Origin: Artemia franciscana
Lineage: Eukaryota; Arthropoda; Branchiopoda; Anostraca; Artemiidae
Reading direction: 5' to 3'
DNA length: 64,000 bases
Assembly: GCF_032884065.1 (NCBI RefSeq)
Contig: NC_088873.1
Span: 2,709,463-2,773,462 of the forward strand
Below are positions 54,201 to 64,000 of the stretch, piece after piece (position 1 is the stretch's first letter; each line of letters opens with the position of its first letter). Both the position numbers and the translations under genes were made by a program. Under the pieces are notes generated by a model that saw only the letters and a list, made by a program, of their open reading frames with translations, did no database searches and was not told where the DNA came from.

Positions 54201-55736
54201 TATTGTCATAATTTCACACATAGAAAAAAAGTTCTAAAGTTGTTTTTTTTAAAGAAGAAAAATAAAACTCAGTGAACAAACAAATAAGATAATACAATGG
54301 TGATGGAACGTATGGTCATTGACAAAACCTGAGATTCTACTCTGCTGTATTTTCAACTTAAAAACAATATCAGAAACATCAAGATTACTCACGATAAAAT
54401 GGTGTCTTGTCAACAGTGGAAGATAAAGTAGAAGTTTACAAAATATAATATAATCCATCCACATTCTGGTCGAATGAACCGTCTTAACGATTGGCACAAA
54501 AGCCTGAATTATAAGTAACAGTGATCACAAAAGATGGAGTAGAGTTTGGCCAGAGCACAAATATTGTATACATCCTAAGTCTGCATAACCAAATAGGCAA
54601 CTCTTGGCAACTCTGTGTTGACACAAACTCTAGAGTGTTAGCAATTAAGATACGGAGCCATTGGGCACAATCTACAAGACGGATATTGTCATTTATTGTC
54701 AATATATTTCCAATAAATCGTTTTTACTTTTTTTAATGTTTTGTTTTTATTCTCAATATATTTGTTTTCATTATATTTCAATATATTCTATATATTTTAA
54801 CATGGCAGATGTAATAGAGCCATTTATCTTGGCGAGTATACTTAAGATTATATAAATAGTTTTGTTTCTGGCTTATAGAAAATAATCTCAAGTATACTAA
54901 TAATTTTGTATGATACACTTGAATGTGAAGTAGCACAAAAAAAGTATTTTCTATTCAAACTAAACTGCTCAAAGGGAAAAAGTGACTGGTGCTAGCTACC
55001 TTTGGCTCTGTGGCTTTTAGGATGTAGGGGCATATAGGATTGTGGCTTGTAGGATGTAGTAGGACATATTCATTATATTCAGTAACTTATTCTCACCCTA
55101 AAGCCACCATATTTAAGAAAGTCATTTACCACGCTATCAGCACCTGGAGGCTTGTTATTTTTTTATCCTTTTAGTACTGTCGCAGATTCGGAGCCACGGG
55201 GTACAATCTACAAGAGGGATAGTGAAATCCTTACAATAGAGGGGGGCAGCAGTTGTAATTATAGGAAGGAGTAATGTAAAAACTTATTTGTGTCATAATG
55301 TATTGTAAACATAATTTATAACTTAAACACGATTTTTTACCCTTTGAATACTATTTTTATGTTGTTTGTTTTTTTTTATTTATTTTGACACTCATGGTTA
55401 TTATAGATCCACAAATTTCGGAACATTGTCTGATCAGGTTATTTTGTAAATTTTCTGTGTCTGTTATTTAAACTCTTTTTGGTGGCTTGCTTGTACCTCC
55501 TTTTACGCTATTAAAATAAAATAAAAATTCCAATTAAAATATAGCGAACCAAATATAATGATTTGAATTTGTTTCAAATATTACTTGTTTTATCTTAGTT
55601 ATTTATCATTTTCTTCTTGTTTTATCTTATAAATTACCAGCAATTAGATGATTTAATCAGTCACAACATAAGGGTAAAGCTAATTATTCAAGAAATGAAG
55701 AAAAGGACGCACGCCCACTGAAGAAGCCCCCCTGAG
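54201..55736. other. probable intron, nothing recognised
   Basis: TACGGAGCCATTGGGCACAATCTACAAGACGGATA (54652) and GGAGCCACGGGGTACAATCTACAAGAGGGATA (55190) are two copies of a short dispersed phrase. No other structure. Confidence 0.4.
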
Positions 55737-55784
55737 ATGTCACCAATTGCACTAAGCCAAAAATCGGAAGAAGAAAAAGAGAGG
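55737..55784 (+). CDS. TPR co-chaperone-like gene, probable small internal exon
   Basis: 48 nt, acceptor CCCCCCTGAG|A and donor AGAGAGG|GTAATT, phase 0 at both ends. Encodes MSPIALSQKSEEEKER. Joined to the next exon it gives KER-GDALYK, the normal lead-in to a first TPR helix, and SQK...KE(K/R)G resembles the RPAP3 linker before its TPR domain. An upstream in-frame TGA at 55718-55720 limits how far left the exon can extend. The acceptor is only moderate, and one or more further linker exons between 51458 and 55736 may have been missed. Confidence 0.5.
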
Positions 55785-57110
55785 GTAATTAGTTTGATTG
55801 GTAGTCCCATATAATTGTAGTTAGAAAATGGCATTGTATGGCTTCTTTGTGTGCTGTAAAACGAAGCTACATTGGTTTTCATATTTTATTTGCTTTATTT
55901 GTGACTGCCGGAAAGCGAATACAGCCTGCTACTGGAAAGTGTCTCTGACTACTGGTTTTTGGAGTTATATTCAAATTATTAGGATTATGACTTTAATAAA
56001 ACTTCTAATTTTGGCTTTTTTTTTCATGTTATTTTCGATTATTTCAAGAAACGAATGGCATTTTTGAAAAACTTACAAGACAATGACCGAGGTCAATTAT
56101 TTTTCTGGTTTATACATTATTGTTTTGGTTTATTGTGTATATTTAATATTTTCTGGTTTATTTTGATTGTTTTGGTTAACATTGGTATCTGATAATTTTG
56201 TTCTAATCCTAAGTAGAACTGCGAGTTCATTCATAGTTTGGCTTATAAGAGCAGCGAATCGCTCTATGAAGAACATAGGTGCTATAACTCGAATATGCGA
56301 TCCAATGAGTTCTTCTTCAATTGTGTATGTCTATAAAAAAACATGCCTTAAAAAAACATGGAAAACGCTCTGCTGTTTGTTAAACCAACCGTGTTACTTT
56401 TAATGTGATTTTAGTAGTGTTGCTTTGCGGTGTTAAATCTCCTGGCCAATTCCTTGTATTTTCGGAAGAGCCCCCTCGACCCACCCTGAGATTTACGTGA
56501 AAGTGTCCGTCGCCGCAGGAGAAAGAAAATTAGATACGCAAAATAAACTTTTTGCCTTGGATATCTCTCTCGTTCCATGAAAATTGTTTAATACTGGCTC
56601 TGAACACCAACTGAAAAAAAAATGGGGACTGAAGGCCTGAGCTTCCGACCCTATAGAGTGAAGGGGGCAACAAAGCCAGTTTTTATGGCACTTGTTTATA
56701 TATAAAGTTCCAAATTGCTTGTACTTTTTCCTCTGTTTTAAATTTTGATAGATGCTGTTTTATTTATCAGCTAACCTTTATAGGGGTTAATTTGCGGGTT
56801 TCAGCTCCTGCGGTTGTCTGCCGACCACTGTGTGGTGTTGAAAAAGTTAATTTTTGTGGTGTCTACTTTCAAAAAGAAATTAAAAGGAAAAAATATGTTT
56901 ATCTAGCTCTGTAGTGTAAAACAAGAGTACGCAATATACTAAATATTGGCAACTTTTTGATTTTCGTGTTTGTGAATCCTTCAGCAATGATGTTTCTCTG
57001 GGCTGTTTTCTGCTACAAGAATGATATGGAGACTAGTAATGTTGTATGATTTTGGACTCAATTTTAGCAGACGAGTTGAGTCTCGTGATCTGATTTTTAA
57101 TTCTTTCTAG
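55785..57110. other. probable intron of the TPR gene, nothing else recognised
   Basis: Open frames 55828-56067 and 56167-56403 are hydrophobic/AT-driven and unsupported. TTTTCTGGTTTA and TTGTTTTGGTTTA phrases recur between 56100 and 56175. 56450-56660 is GC-richer with CGAC/CCGTCGCCG content but has no recognisable exon. Confidence 0.4.
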
Positions 57111-57238
57111 GGCGATGCTTTATACAAGGCTGGTAAACTGGAGGAAGCGCTAAACGCGTATGCCCAAGCACTAGAAACGAAAAAGGATAATATAACTTGC
57201 TGCACGAACCGAGCTTTAATCTTCACTCGACTTGAGAG
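57111..57238 (+). CDS. TPR co-chaperone-like gene, tetratricopeptide-repeat exon
   Basis: The acceptor TTTTTAATTCTTTCTAG|GG is strong and the donor is GAGAG|GTAGTT at 57239; phase 0 in, phase 2 out. The 42 complete codons read GDALYKAGKLEEALNAYAQA and then NITCCTNRALIFTRLE. This is a textbook TPR (G-x-x-x-Y-K-x-G-x-x-E-x-A-x-x-x-Y, then N-R-A). TPR domains of this type bind the C-terminal EEVD of Hsp70/Hsp90. GC content and CpG are higher than in flanking introns. Further exons must lie beyond the window or were not recognised before the satellite. Confidence 0.8.
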
Positions 57239-57249
57239 GTAGTTTTTGA

Positions 57250-57904
57250 TATAAGTATATTTTCTTTTACTTTAGCTCCCGAATTTCATCGGAATTTTTG
57301 ACATTGGATCATTCCCATCATACCATTATACAGCTCGAATTTTGAAAAAGCTTGAAAATAATTCGCTGGGAAAAACGGGAGAATATTCGAAATTGACATT
57401 AGATGCTGAGTTTCATCGTATCTCTCTTGAAATTATTTCGGGTTTAATGATATTGGCGCTCTCTAGTATTGATAATTATCAGTGATTATACTAATTTCAA
57501 ATTACTATTATTTAACTCATTGGCATAACGAATTGAAAAAAAAGTATGCGAAAATGATTGGGTCAAGTTTTTTTTTCTTTTACTGAGCTGCAATTAGTAG
57601 AATTATGCTGAAAAAAGGTCTAATGAAAGTACCACTTACGAATTTCGGTAATTTATCGGCTGCTCGAATTTCGACAAAATTAGAAAATAATTCGCTGGGA
57701 AAAATTGGAGAATATTCGAAAATTGACATTAGGTGTTGAGCTTCATCAGGTCTCTTGAAAGGGTTTTCGGATTTAATGATACTGCCGCTCTCGGGGAATG
57801 GATAATTATCATTGATCATACGAATTACAAATTATTAAAAATTTTTGGAAGAACGAATTGAAAAAAATGGGAAAATAATTGGGTCGGTTTTTTATTATTA
57901 TTAT

Positions 57905-57965
<61 letters not shown>

Positions 57966-58180
57966 GAGCAGCAAATAAGTTCTAACAAGAATACCGCTGT
58001 TGTGCATTGATAATTTATCGGGAGATAGAACTTAGAAAAATATGAAAATCATTTTTCTTTTACTGAATAGTAATCAGTAGAATTACTCTGAGAATAAAAT
58101 TTAGTAAAAACAACACTTCCTAACATTGGTGAAATTAATTTATCAGCAGCTTGGGAGAAGACAATTGAATTTATCAGGGT
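57250..58180 (+). repeat. diverged tandem repeat, period about 330 bp, containing a 54-bp T run
   Basis: AATTCGCTGGGAAAAA occurs at 57359 and 57689. Around it are shared GCTCGAATTT, GGAGAATATTCGAAA, GACATTAG, TTTAATGATA and GATAATTATCA phrases, and TTTCTTTTACTGAGC / TTTCTTTTACTGAAT occurs at 57575 and 58055. A pure T tract of about 54 bases lies at 57908-57961; its length is likely unreliable in any assembly. It sits directly downstream of the TPR exon. Confidence 0.7.
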
Positions 58181-58680
58181 ACTTGTTAATTATTCAGAAC
58201 CACTGTATATACATTTATATAGTACAATCACTCTCTATCTCAACCATTATACAAAGCCGAACCAAGATGCAAGTGAACTGGGGAACGTAAAAACATAAGC
58301 GACATTGGGTTTTTTTCACGAGCAGACAAAGCCAGATTTCTCTTGAACGCGAAACTTGGCTTCACCTTCGTAACGCTAAATTCAAGAAAAGATATAATTT
58401 AAATTAATTAATTCTGACATTTATACAAAAATTGGCAATTAATAGTGTAATGTTATTATCAGGTGTTTTTAGAAATTACAAGGAGGTTTCAAAGTCTTGT
58501 GTTGGTTCCAAAGGTATTTTGAGAAAGTTTCTGCCAAAATACGTGTTCCAGGGTAATATACACTGAATTGTTGATGGACGAGGATATGGGTGGAGCTTTT
58601 ATACGTGCCAAAACTGTTGTCGCCAAGTATTACTGAGTCGTGATTATACTGTATATAATTTATATACAGTGTTCAGAACA
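58181..58680. other. AT-rich spacer, nothing recognised
   Basis: TGTATATAATTTATATACA palindrome at 58651-58669 just beside the Helitron end; otherwise unremarkable. Confidence 0.4.
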
Positions 58681-58813
58681 CTAGTCGGTGGGGGCGCTTC
58701 CCCCCCCCAAGCACCCCCGCGCGTGTAAGTCGTTACGTGCCATATTAATTACGCGCCATTGTAATTATGTCCCTGTGTCCCACCTGTGAATATAGATAAA
58801 TATATATTTGTTT

Positions 58814-59011
58814 TTAACTACGTAAAACTTGCGAATATACAACATTCTTCGCTGTCCCATTGTCTGTGCATATAGATAGATTGTCAGGTTTACTGACTCT
58901 TGAACATGCAACATATAATTGTCCATGGGAAAAACAATCCGTATTCAGATCTATACCTCATTATTCTAATGATTGCCCTTGAGCTTTGTTGATGGTGATT
59001 GCTAATCGAAC
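58814..59011 (-). pseudogene. Helitron PIF1-like helicase, C-terminal fragment
   Basis: 66 minus-strand codons: RLAITINKAQGQSLE, two consecutive stops (TAA TGA), then CFSHGQLYVACSRVSKPDNL and a terminal NVVYSQVLR. TINKAQGQS and GQLYVACSRV are helicase motifs V and VI of the PIF1/Helitron superfamily 1B helicase, which unwinds DNA during rolling-circle transposition. It is the C-terminus of the kind of protein whose N-terminus is seen at 1-2461, but it belongs to a different copy. Confidence 0.88.
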
Positions 59012-59216
59012 ATTCCCTGTGTCCCCGTCGTCATTTATATATCCCCCTGTGCCCCCCAGCGTCCCCGTTGTAGTTGTGTCCCTGTGTCCCGGTCGTCATT
59101 TATATTCCCTGTGTCCCGGTCGTTATTTGTGTCCCGGTGTCCCAGTCTGTAATTTCTCTTTGGGTATCCCGGTCGTCATTTATATTCCCTGTGTCCTGGT
59201 GTCCCGGTCTGTAATT
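59012..59216. repeat. minisatellite of GTGTCCCGGTCGTCATTTATATTCCC-type units
   Basis: Irregular units of about 20-45 bp: GTGTCCC(C/G)GTCGTCATTTATAT, CCCTGTGTCCCGGTCGTTATTTGTGTCCCGG and TCTGTAATTTCTC/TCAT. It interrupts the Helitron between its leader and helicase remnants. A 113-codon plus-strand frame across it is repeat-encoded and not a gene. Confidence 0.75.
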
Positions 59217-59269
59217 TCATCAGTTGACAAACATGACGTCAGTCGACAAACAACTTCAGGACGATATCT

Positions 59270-59460
59270 CTATATCTTCAGCTCTATATCTGCACATTAC
59301 GGAATGGTAGATTGGGGTAAAGTATAGCGGGTATGCATACAAAATATGTTAGCTACAGTTATTCTGCATATTATGAAGTAAAAATTGTTTTCTAACTTCA
59401 CGATGTCCAAATTCTTTACCCCCCCCCCCCCTTAATGTGTAAATATATAGCCGAAATTGT
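59270..59460. repeat. core of the foldback family
   Basis: CTATATCTGCACATTACGG...GGGGTAAAGTATAGC (59282-59321) and TTCTTTACCCCCCCCCCCCCTTAATGTGTAAATATATAGCC (59411-59452) are opposed, matching the innermost arms of the 629-bp palindrome at 32.7-32.9 kb. Only about 40 bp of each arm is present. Confidence 0.65.
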
Positions 59461-60580
59461 ACAAATCTGATACCTTCTGTGACCCAAGAAGTGAACACAC
59501 TAATGAAATAAGAATCTGGTTTTTACAGATCTACAGATCAGAATTTTTGTGTGTGTTCTGAATAATTAACAAGTACTTTTATCACATTACTTTTCTTCTT
59601 GTATTGAGTAGTGAGTAAAAAAAGGGACTCTTTTCTTTTATTTTTAAAATGAAAAGATTAAAATTAAAAGATATAAGAATTAAAATTAGATTAAATATTA
59701 TATTTTTTTTTGTAGAGAGTGAATAGATTTTCAATTTTTTTTTTTATGGCGGGGTGATTCTTATAAACTTAGTATTTTTTGTATCAATATTTTTATATTG
59801 TATCAATATTTTATATAAAGGGACCGTTTTCTTTCTCTTAATAAGTATTCATCAAAAGAAAAGAATCTTTCGTTCATTTAATGAAGCTTCAAAACAATAA
59901 CTATTAACTGTAAATCCTGTTTGAACTATCGTAGTGCGACAAGTGTTTTATCTCCACATGTTTAAGCATTTATGATTTAGTAAAAAAAAGTGATTTTTTG
60001 GAAAAAAAGTGAAAGATATTGTCAAATTTTTGTTTTCACTGATCATGAAGAACAAGGAGCAATCACTTAGTAAGCATGAAAAAAAGTTACTTTTGGTGAA
60101 ACTAGATGCCCCAGGAACTGCCTTAGTCTACAAGTATTTTGTTTCCATGTTTCTGAAACTTGATAATTTATCACATCTTGAGTTGTGGAAAAGGGGGGAA
60201 ATACCTTCTGATTCTCTCCCTTTTTCTTTTACTACAGTATTGAGAACTAGTAGCAGTTACTTTTGTTGCGTCAAAGTAATTATTGTTGAAATTATAGGTT
60301 TCCTTAGGACCATCTTAGTCCAAAAAGTATTTTGTCTCCACTCTTGTTTTTTATTTCGTTTGATGTTTTATTTAGTATTGAATTTGCAATTCTTCATGAA
60401 TGCCGAAATGAAATATATAAAACAATTTACGAGAAAAAAGAAAGTAGAAAAAAATCACGAAAAGCCTAATAAAAGAAAATTAGAGTAAGATACTTAAATA
60501 AGAAAGAAATTGATAAATCATAACTAACAAATTGAAAAAATTTAGTGATGAAAATTAGAAATCATGCTTACTAAGTGAAT
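59461..60580. other. AT-rich; faint ~190-bp periodicity, one unsupported 159-codon frame
   Basis: AAGT(A/G)TTTT(A/G)T-TCCA phrases recur near 59940, 60130 and 60320 (about 190-bp spacing), suggesting an old tandem repeat. The frame 60009-60488 (GTG start; Lys-rich end) spans two of these units, starts without ATG and resembles no family, so I do not call it a gene. Confidence 0.4.
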
Positions 60581-60589
60581 CACGAACGG

Positions 60590-61230
60590 TACTAAACATT
60601 TTAGACAAAGAAGATTTCGATTGGCTATTCAATAAAATATCATCAGTGTAAGCTTAATATGAAATATCAGGCATTCCATAGTAAAAAGTTGACCGAATCG
60701 AACCGCATATAAAAATATACGGGGATAGGACTCCTCCCTGGCGTACGCCGCATCAAACAGAGGTACTTCCCACAGGGTTTAATTTAAGCCGCGACTGCGC
60801 ATGTTTAGACCAATACCTTAAAACAAAAAATTACTGAAAAATTCACTCAACCAGAATAAAGAGAAAATAAAGCTGGAGTATAAACAACACTGCCAAAAGC
60901 CTTTGAAAGGTCTAGTACACACAGATGAATCTTACAACCACGTTCACCAGAATCCATCAAAACTTTTGCTAGTGCCCGATGAGCATGAGCGCAGCAAATG
61001 CACTGCTGAAAATCAAGCTGATTTTCACTATTTTTTTCAACAGAAGTTTGCGGAGGTATAAGGAATACTCGAAAACTTTACTAACTGTACATGCTACAGT
61101 GTTATAGGTCGGTATGAATTGCAGACACGAGGGTCCTTTTCACATGTCAAGATTGACGTTACCGAACCCTAAGAAAAGTACGCGGAACAATCAAAGAGGT
61201 CAAACACATCTGAAAGAGGAGCTGCAAGTG
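60590..61230 (-). pseudogene. LINE reverse transcriptase palm fragment
   Basis: Minus-strand frames give NSENQLDFQQCICCAHAHRA and CVLDLSKAFGSVVY (motif A, about 60890-61020), then CGVRQGGVLSPYIF (motif B, about 60715-60760) and YTDDILLNS (motif C, about 60630-60660). The catalytic aspartates of motif C are kept. Several stops and frameshifts; endonuclease and C-terminus not present nearby. The GGVLSPYIF signature suggests a different LINE family from those at 3.2 and 46 kb. Confidence 0.72.
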
Positions 61231-62055
61231 TCGCATGAGCGGAACTGAATCAGTATTCAAGTGTTTTGGTTGAAATGCCATTAATGTCCAGAGAATTTGA
61301 TTTTAGTTTTTTTAAAGTTATTTTATTTAAAGTTATTTTTTTTTTTTATTTTAAAGTTGTTTTTTTTTTTTTTTTAAATAGCATCATTAACACACGATAA
61401 TATAACAGGAATAACATCAGCCAGGATAAGTTTTTGAGAGACTTTATTGAAAAGTTTCTTGAAGAACGAATAAACCTTATATTACATGGTGACTACATAT
61501 AACAAATATCTTCGTATGGATCTTATAAAAATAGTTTAACTTGGAATACTGAAAAATTATGTTTTAGCTCTTGCGCATCGTCTTTCCCCCTTTAATGTTC
61601 TAATTTCACAATTTTTATTGTTTGTTCCTTGAAATGGCTTAGCATTTCTGTATGCTGCGGCATTATGAGTGTGCGTAATAAGCTTTTGGAGGACTCGACA
61701 GAAAAATATTCAGGTTAGATATTCCAAAATTATAGCAAATAGGTGAAAATTTAAACGGAAAGCATTATATAATTCACATTCAACTTTTTGTGATCATGCT
61801 GCGCTTTTTCCTGCTGGTGTTTTCAATATGCTAAAATTTCAGGATGCTAGGCGCCTGTGCTCGTATTACCTTTAATATATTATATTAAGTCCCTTCTTTA
61901 ATTGCCTTCACGTACTCGGAACCGAAAACGGTAAATGTTACTTTTGTTCCAAGTGCTCTAAAGTGCGTATTACTGTTTATGGCAAGATTCTGACGATCAC
62001 AGATTGTTTCTTTGTCATTATTAGAGAAGTGCATCCATTTCTGGTTGACCCTCCT
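61231..62055. other. AT-rich spacer, nothing recognised
   Basis: 61318-61378 contains T-runs separated by ATTTAAAGTT phrases (slippage-prone). No gene seen. Confidence 0.4.
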
Positions 62056-62059
62056 CCTC

Positions 62060-62350
62060 CATGGGGCAAACTAAAACTGCGCAACGTGGGATTGCTTACA
62101 GGAAACATAACCTATAGAGCGAAGTGTATTAGTCCATAAGCCTCACGGGCAGCGGGGCGAGGTCTTTAATCTATATTTATTCAACAAAGTGATAAAAAAA
62201 GAAAAAAAACAACAAACGAGGTTTATTTAATAAATATAAAATAAAGACCTCGCCACCCTGCCCGCGAGGCTCATGGGCTAATATGCTTCGCTTTATAGGT
62301 AATATTACCTGTAAGCGAACCCACTATAGGCTTTTTTAGTTTGCCTCACA
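62060..62350. repeat. 290-bp inverted repeat abutting the satellite
   Basis: The left arm 62060-62185 (GGGGCAAACTAAAACTG ... GGGCGAGGTCTTTAATCTATATTTATT) pairs imperfectly with the right arm 62225-62348 (AATAAATATAAAATAAAGACCTCGCC ... TTTTTTAGTTTGCCTCA), with a 40-bp A-rich spacer. The arms are GC-rich in the middle (CCTCACGGGCAGCGGGGCGAGG against CCTCGCCACCCTGCCCGCGAGG). The first satellite unit starts within 10 bp of the right arm. Confidence 0.85.
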
Positions 62351-64000
62351 AAAGCAAATACTCAGATCTAGAATGCGAATATTTAGGCGTTGACTGTTAA
62401 ATTCTCACATCGCCTTTTATGTTTAACTACAACAGAGGAGCGTTGAATTCAATCAAGTACAGATCAGATTGCGAATATGGAATAGCAAATACTCAGATGT
62501 AGAATGCGAATATTTAGGCGTTGACTGTTAAATTCTCATTTCAGTCAATGTGTGAATAATCGCCTTTTATGTTTGAATTACAACAGAGGAGCATTGAATT
62601 CAATCAAGTACAGATCAGATTGCGAATATGGAATAGCAAATACTCAGATGTAGAATGCGAATATTTAGGCGTTGACTGTTAAATTCTCATTTCAGTCAAT
62701 GTGTGAACAATCGCCTTTTATGTTTGAATTACAACAGAGGAGCATTGAATTCAATCAAGTACAGATCAGATTGCGAATATGGAATAGCAAATACTCAGAT
62801 GTAGAATGCGAATATTTAGGCGTTGACTGTTAGGTTCTCATTTCAGTCAATGTGTGAATAATCGCCTTTTATGTTTGAATTACAACAGAGGAGCATTAAA
62901 TTCAATCAAGTACAGATCAGATTGCCAATATGGAATAGCAAATACTCAGATGTAGAATGCGAATATTTAGGCGTTGACTGTTAAATTCTAATTCAGTCAA
63001 TGTGTGAATAATCGCCTTTTATGTTTGAATTTCAACAGAGGAGCATTGAATACAATCAAGTACAGATCAGATTGCGAATATGGAATAGCAAATACTCAGA
63101 TGTAGAATGTGAATATTTAGGCGTTGACTGTTAGATTCTCATTTCAGTCAATGTGTGAATAATCGCCTTTTATGTTTGAATTACAACAGAGGAGCATTGA
63201 ATTCAATCAAGTACAGATCAGATTGCGAATATGGAAAAGCAAATACTCAGATGTAGAATGCGAATATTTGGGCGTTGACTGTTAAATTCTCACATCGCCT
63301 TTTATGTTTGAATTACAACAGAGGAGCATTGAATTCAATCAAGTACAGATCAGATTGCGAAAATACTCAGATGTAGAATGCGAATATTTAGGCGTTGACT
63401 GTTAAATTCTCACATCGCCTTTTATGTTTAATTACAACAGAGGAGCATTGAATTCAATCAAGTACAGATCAGATTGCGAATATGGAATAGCAAATACTCA
63501 GATGTAGAATGCGAATATTTAAGCGTTGAATGTTAAATTCTCACATCGCCTTTTATGTTTGAATTACAACAGAGGAGCATTGAATTCAATCAAGTACAGA
63601 TCAGATTGCGAAAATACTCAGATGTAGAATGCGAATATTTAGGCGTTGACTGTTAAATTCTCACATCGCCTTTTATGTTTAATTACAACAGAGGAGCATT
63701 GAATTCAATCAAGTACAGATCAGATTGCGAATATGGAATAGCAAATACTCATTTGTAGAATGCGAATATTTAGGCGTTAACTGTTAAATTCTCACATCGC
63801 CTTTTATGTTTAATTACAACAGAGGAGCATTGAATTCAATCAAGTACAGATCAGATTGCGAATATGGAAAGACAAATACTCAGATGTAGAATGCGAATAT
63901 TTAGGCGTTGACTGTTAAATTCTCATTTCAGTCAATGTGTGAATAATCGCCTTTTATGTTTGAATTACAACAGACGAGTATTGAATTCAATCAAATACAA
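62351..64000 (+). repeat. satellite array, 151/131/120-bp units, runs off window
   Basis: The anchor ATACTCA recurs at 62359, 62489, 62640, 62791, 62942, 63092, 63243, 63363, 63494, 63614, 63745 and 63876, giving spacings 130, 151, 151, 151, 150, 151, 120, 131, 120, 131 and 131. Full units contain GTAGAATGCGAATATTTAGG, TTTCAGTCAATGTGTGAATA, CGCCTTTTATGTTTGAATTA and GAGCATTGAATTCAATCAAG. The 131-bp form lacks the 20-bp TCAGTCAATGTGTG block, and the 120-bp form also lacks the 11-bp TATGGAATAGC block. Units are mostly over 95% alike by eye, and most carry an EcoRI site (GAATTC). Confidence 0.96.

Larger units (their letters stand above)
58681..59250 (-). mobile_element. second Helitron: 3' end with helicase fragment, internally deleted
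   Basis: The minus strand ends ...CCGACTAG|T at 58681, giving the canonical CTRR (CTAG) end and a following T. About 10 bp before the end is a GC-rich hairpin (58690-58699 GGGGGCGCTT with 58709-58718 AAGCACCCCC). Upstream lies a helicase fragment and a GTCCCGG-rich minisatellite. 59226-59250 (CATGACGTCAGTCGACA) matches the 5' leader of the first Helitron (2544-2560). It thus looks like a deleted relative of the same family with both subterminal regions. Confidence 0.85.

Noticed and set aside
58986-59327. 113-codon plus-strand frame rich in Pro/Val/Ser
   Set aside because: Encoded by the GTCCCGG minisatellite and the antisense of the Helitron helicase fragment.
60009-60488. 159-codon plus-strand open frame with Lys-rich C-terminus
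   Set aside because: No ATG start, AT-rich codons, crosses a faint ~190-bp tandem repeat, no family resemblance and no splice context.
62351-64000. Regularly spaced repeats considered as a CRISPR array
   Set aside because: Units are 120-151 bp and contiguous with no unique spacers; eukaryotic context. It is a satellite.

Overview
This is eukaryotic nuclear DNA. It is AT-rich and intron-bearing, and it is dominated by transposable elements; no bacterial gene organisation is present. The mix of elements (a Mag-like Ty3/gypsy element with very short LTRs, Jockey/CR1-like LINEs, a Penelope-like element with a GIY-YIG endonuclease, Helitrons, foldback elements with long inverted arms and tRNA-headed SINEs), together with a 72-nt candidate intron, suggests an invertebrate, most likely an arthropod. 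Several repeats resemble what I remember of brine-shrimp (Artemia) DNA, but that assignment is inference only.

Layout. 1-2616: a minus-strand Helitron carrying a broken Rep gene; its 5' end lies in the window and its helicase part lies off the left edge. 3240-5210: a 5'-truncated, broken LINE. 6319-6805: a recent 250-bp tandem duplication. 7218-10250: a decayed Jockey/CR1-like LINE. 10920-11400: a Penelope-like remnant. 12150-14627: three copies of a 0.62-kb long-TIR DNA element; further copies lie at 18.8, 22.8, 40.3 and 41.8 kb, and the 41.8-kb copy has a perfect 8-bp target duplication. 16.5-18.5 kb: tandem and inverted repeats. 20.0-22.8 kb and 33.1-35.7 kb: two diverged copies of one 2.7-kb segment, each containing tRNA-headed SINE sequence. 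28620-28726: a 107-bp retroposed insert with a hammerhead-like core and 13-bp target duplications. 29.3-30.5 kb: a palindrome next to a LINE RT fragment. 32468-33096: a 629-bp palindrome. 35771-40139: a complete but inactivated Ty3/gypsy element with 96-bp LTRs. 43.7-45.0 kb: a composite foldback repeat. 46.0-47.1, 50.0-50.6, 53.8-54.1 and 60.6-61.2 kb: LINE reverse-transcriptase fragments. 47.86-49.62 kb: a G-rich repeat with a ~285-bp period. 58681-59250: the 3' end of a second Helitron. 62351-64000: a satellite array running off the right edge.

Host genes are sparse. The best supported is a plus-strand gene with exons near 51304-51457, 55737-55784 and 57111-57238. All joins are in phase, the last exon encodes a tetratricopeptide repeat, and the protein looks RPAP3-like (R2TP/Hsp90 co-chaperone). 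Weaker candidates are a 66-aa two-exon ORF at 25912-26184 (+) and a first coding exon at 14717-14816 (-). The genes do not form a pathway; the window is mostly intergenic and intronic repeat sediment in which several layers of insertion can be ordered in time.
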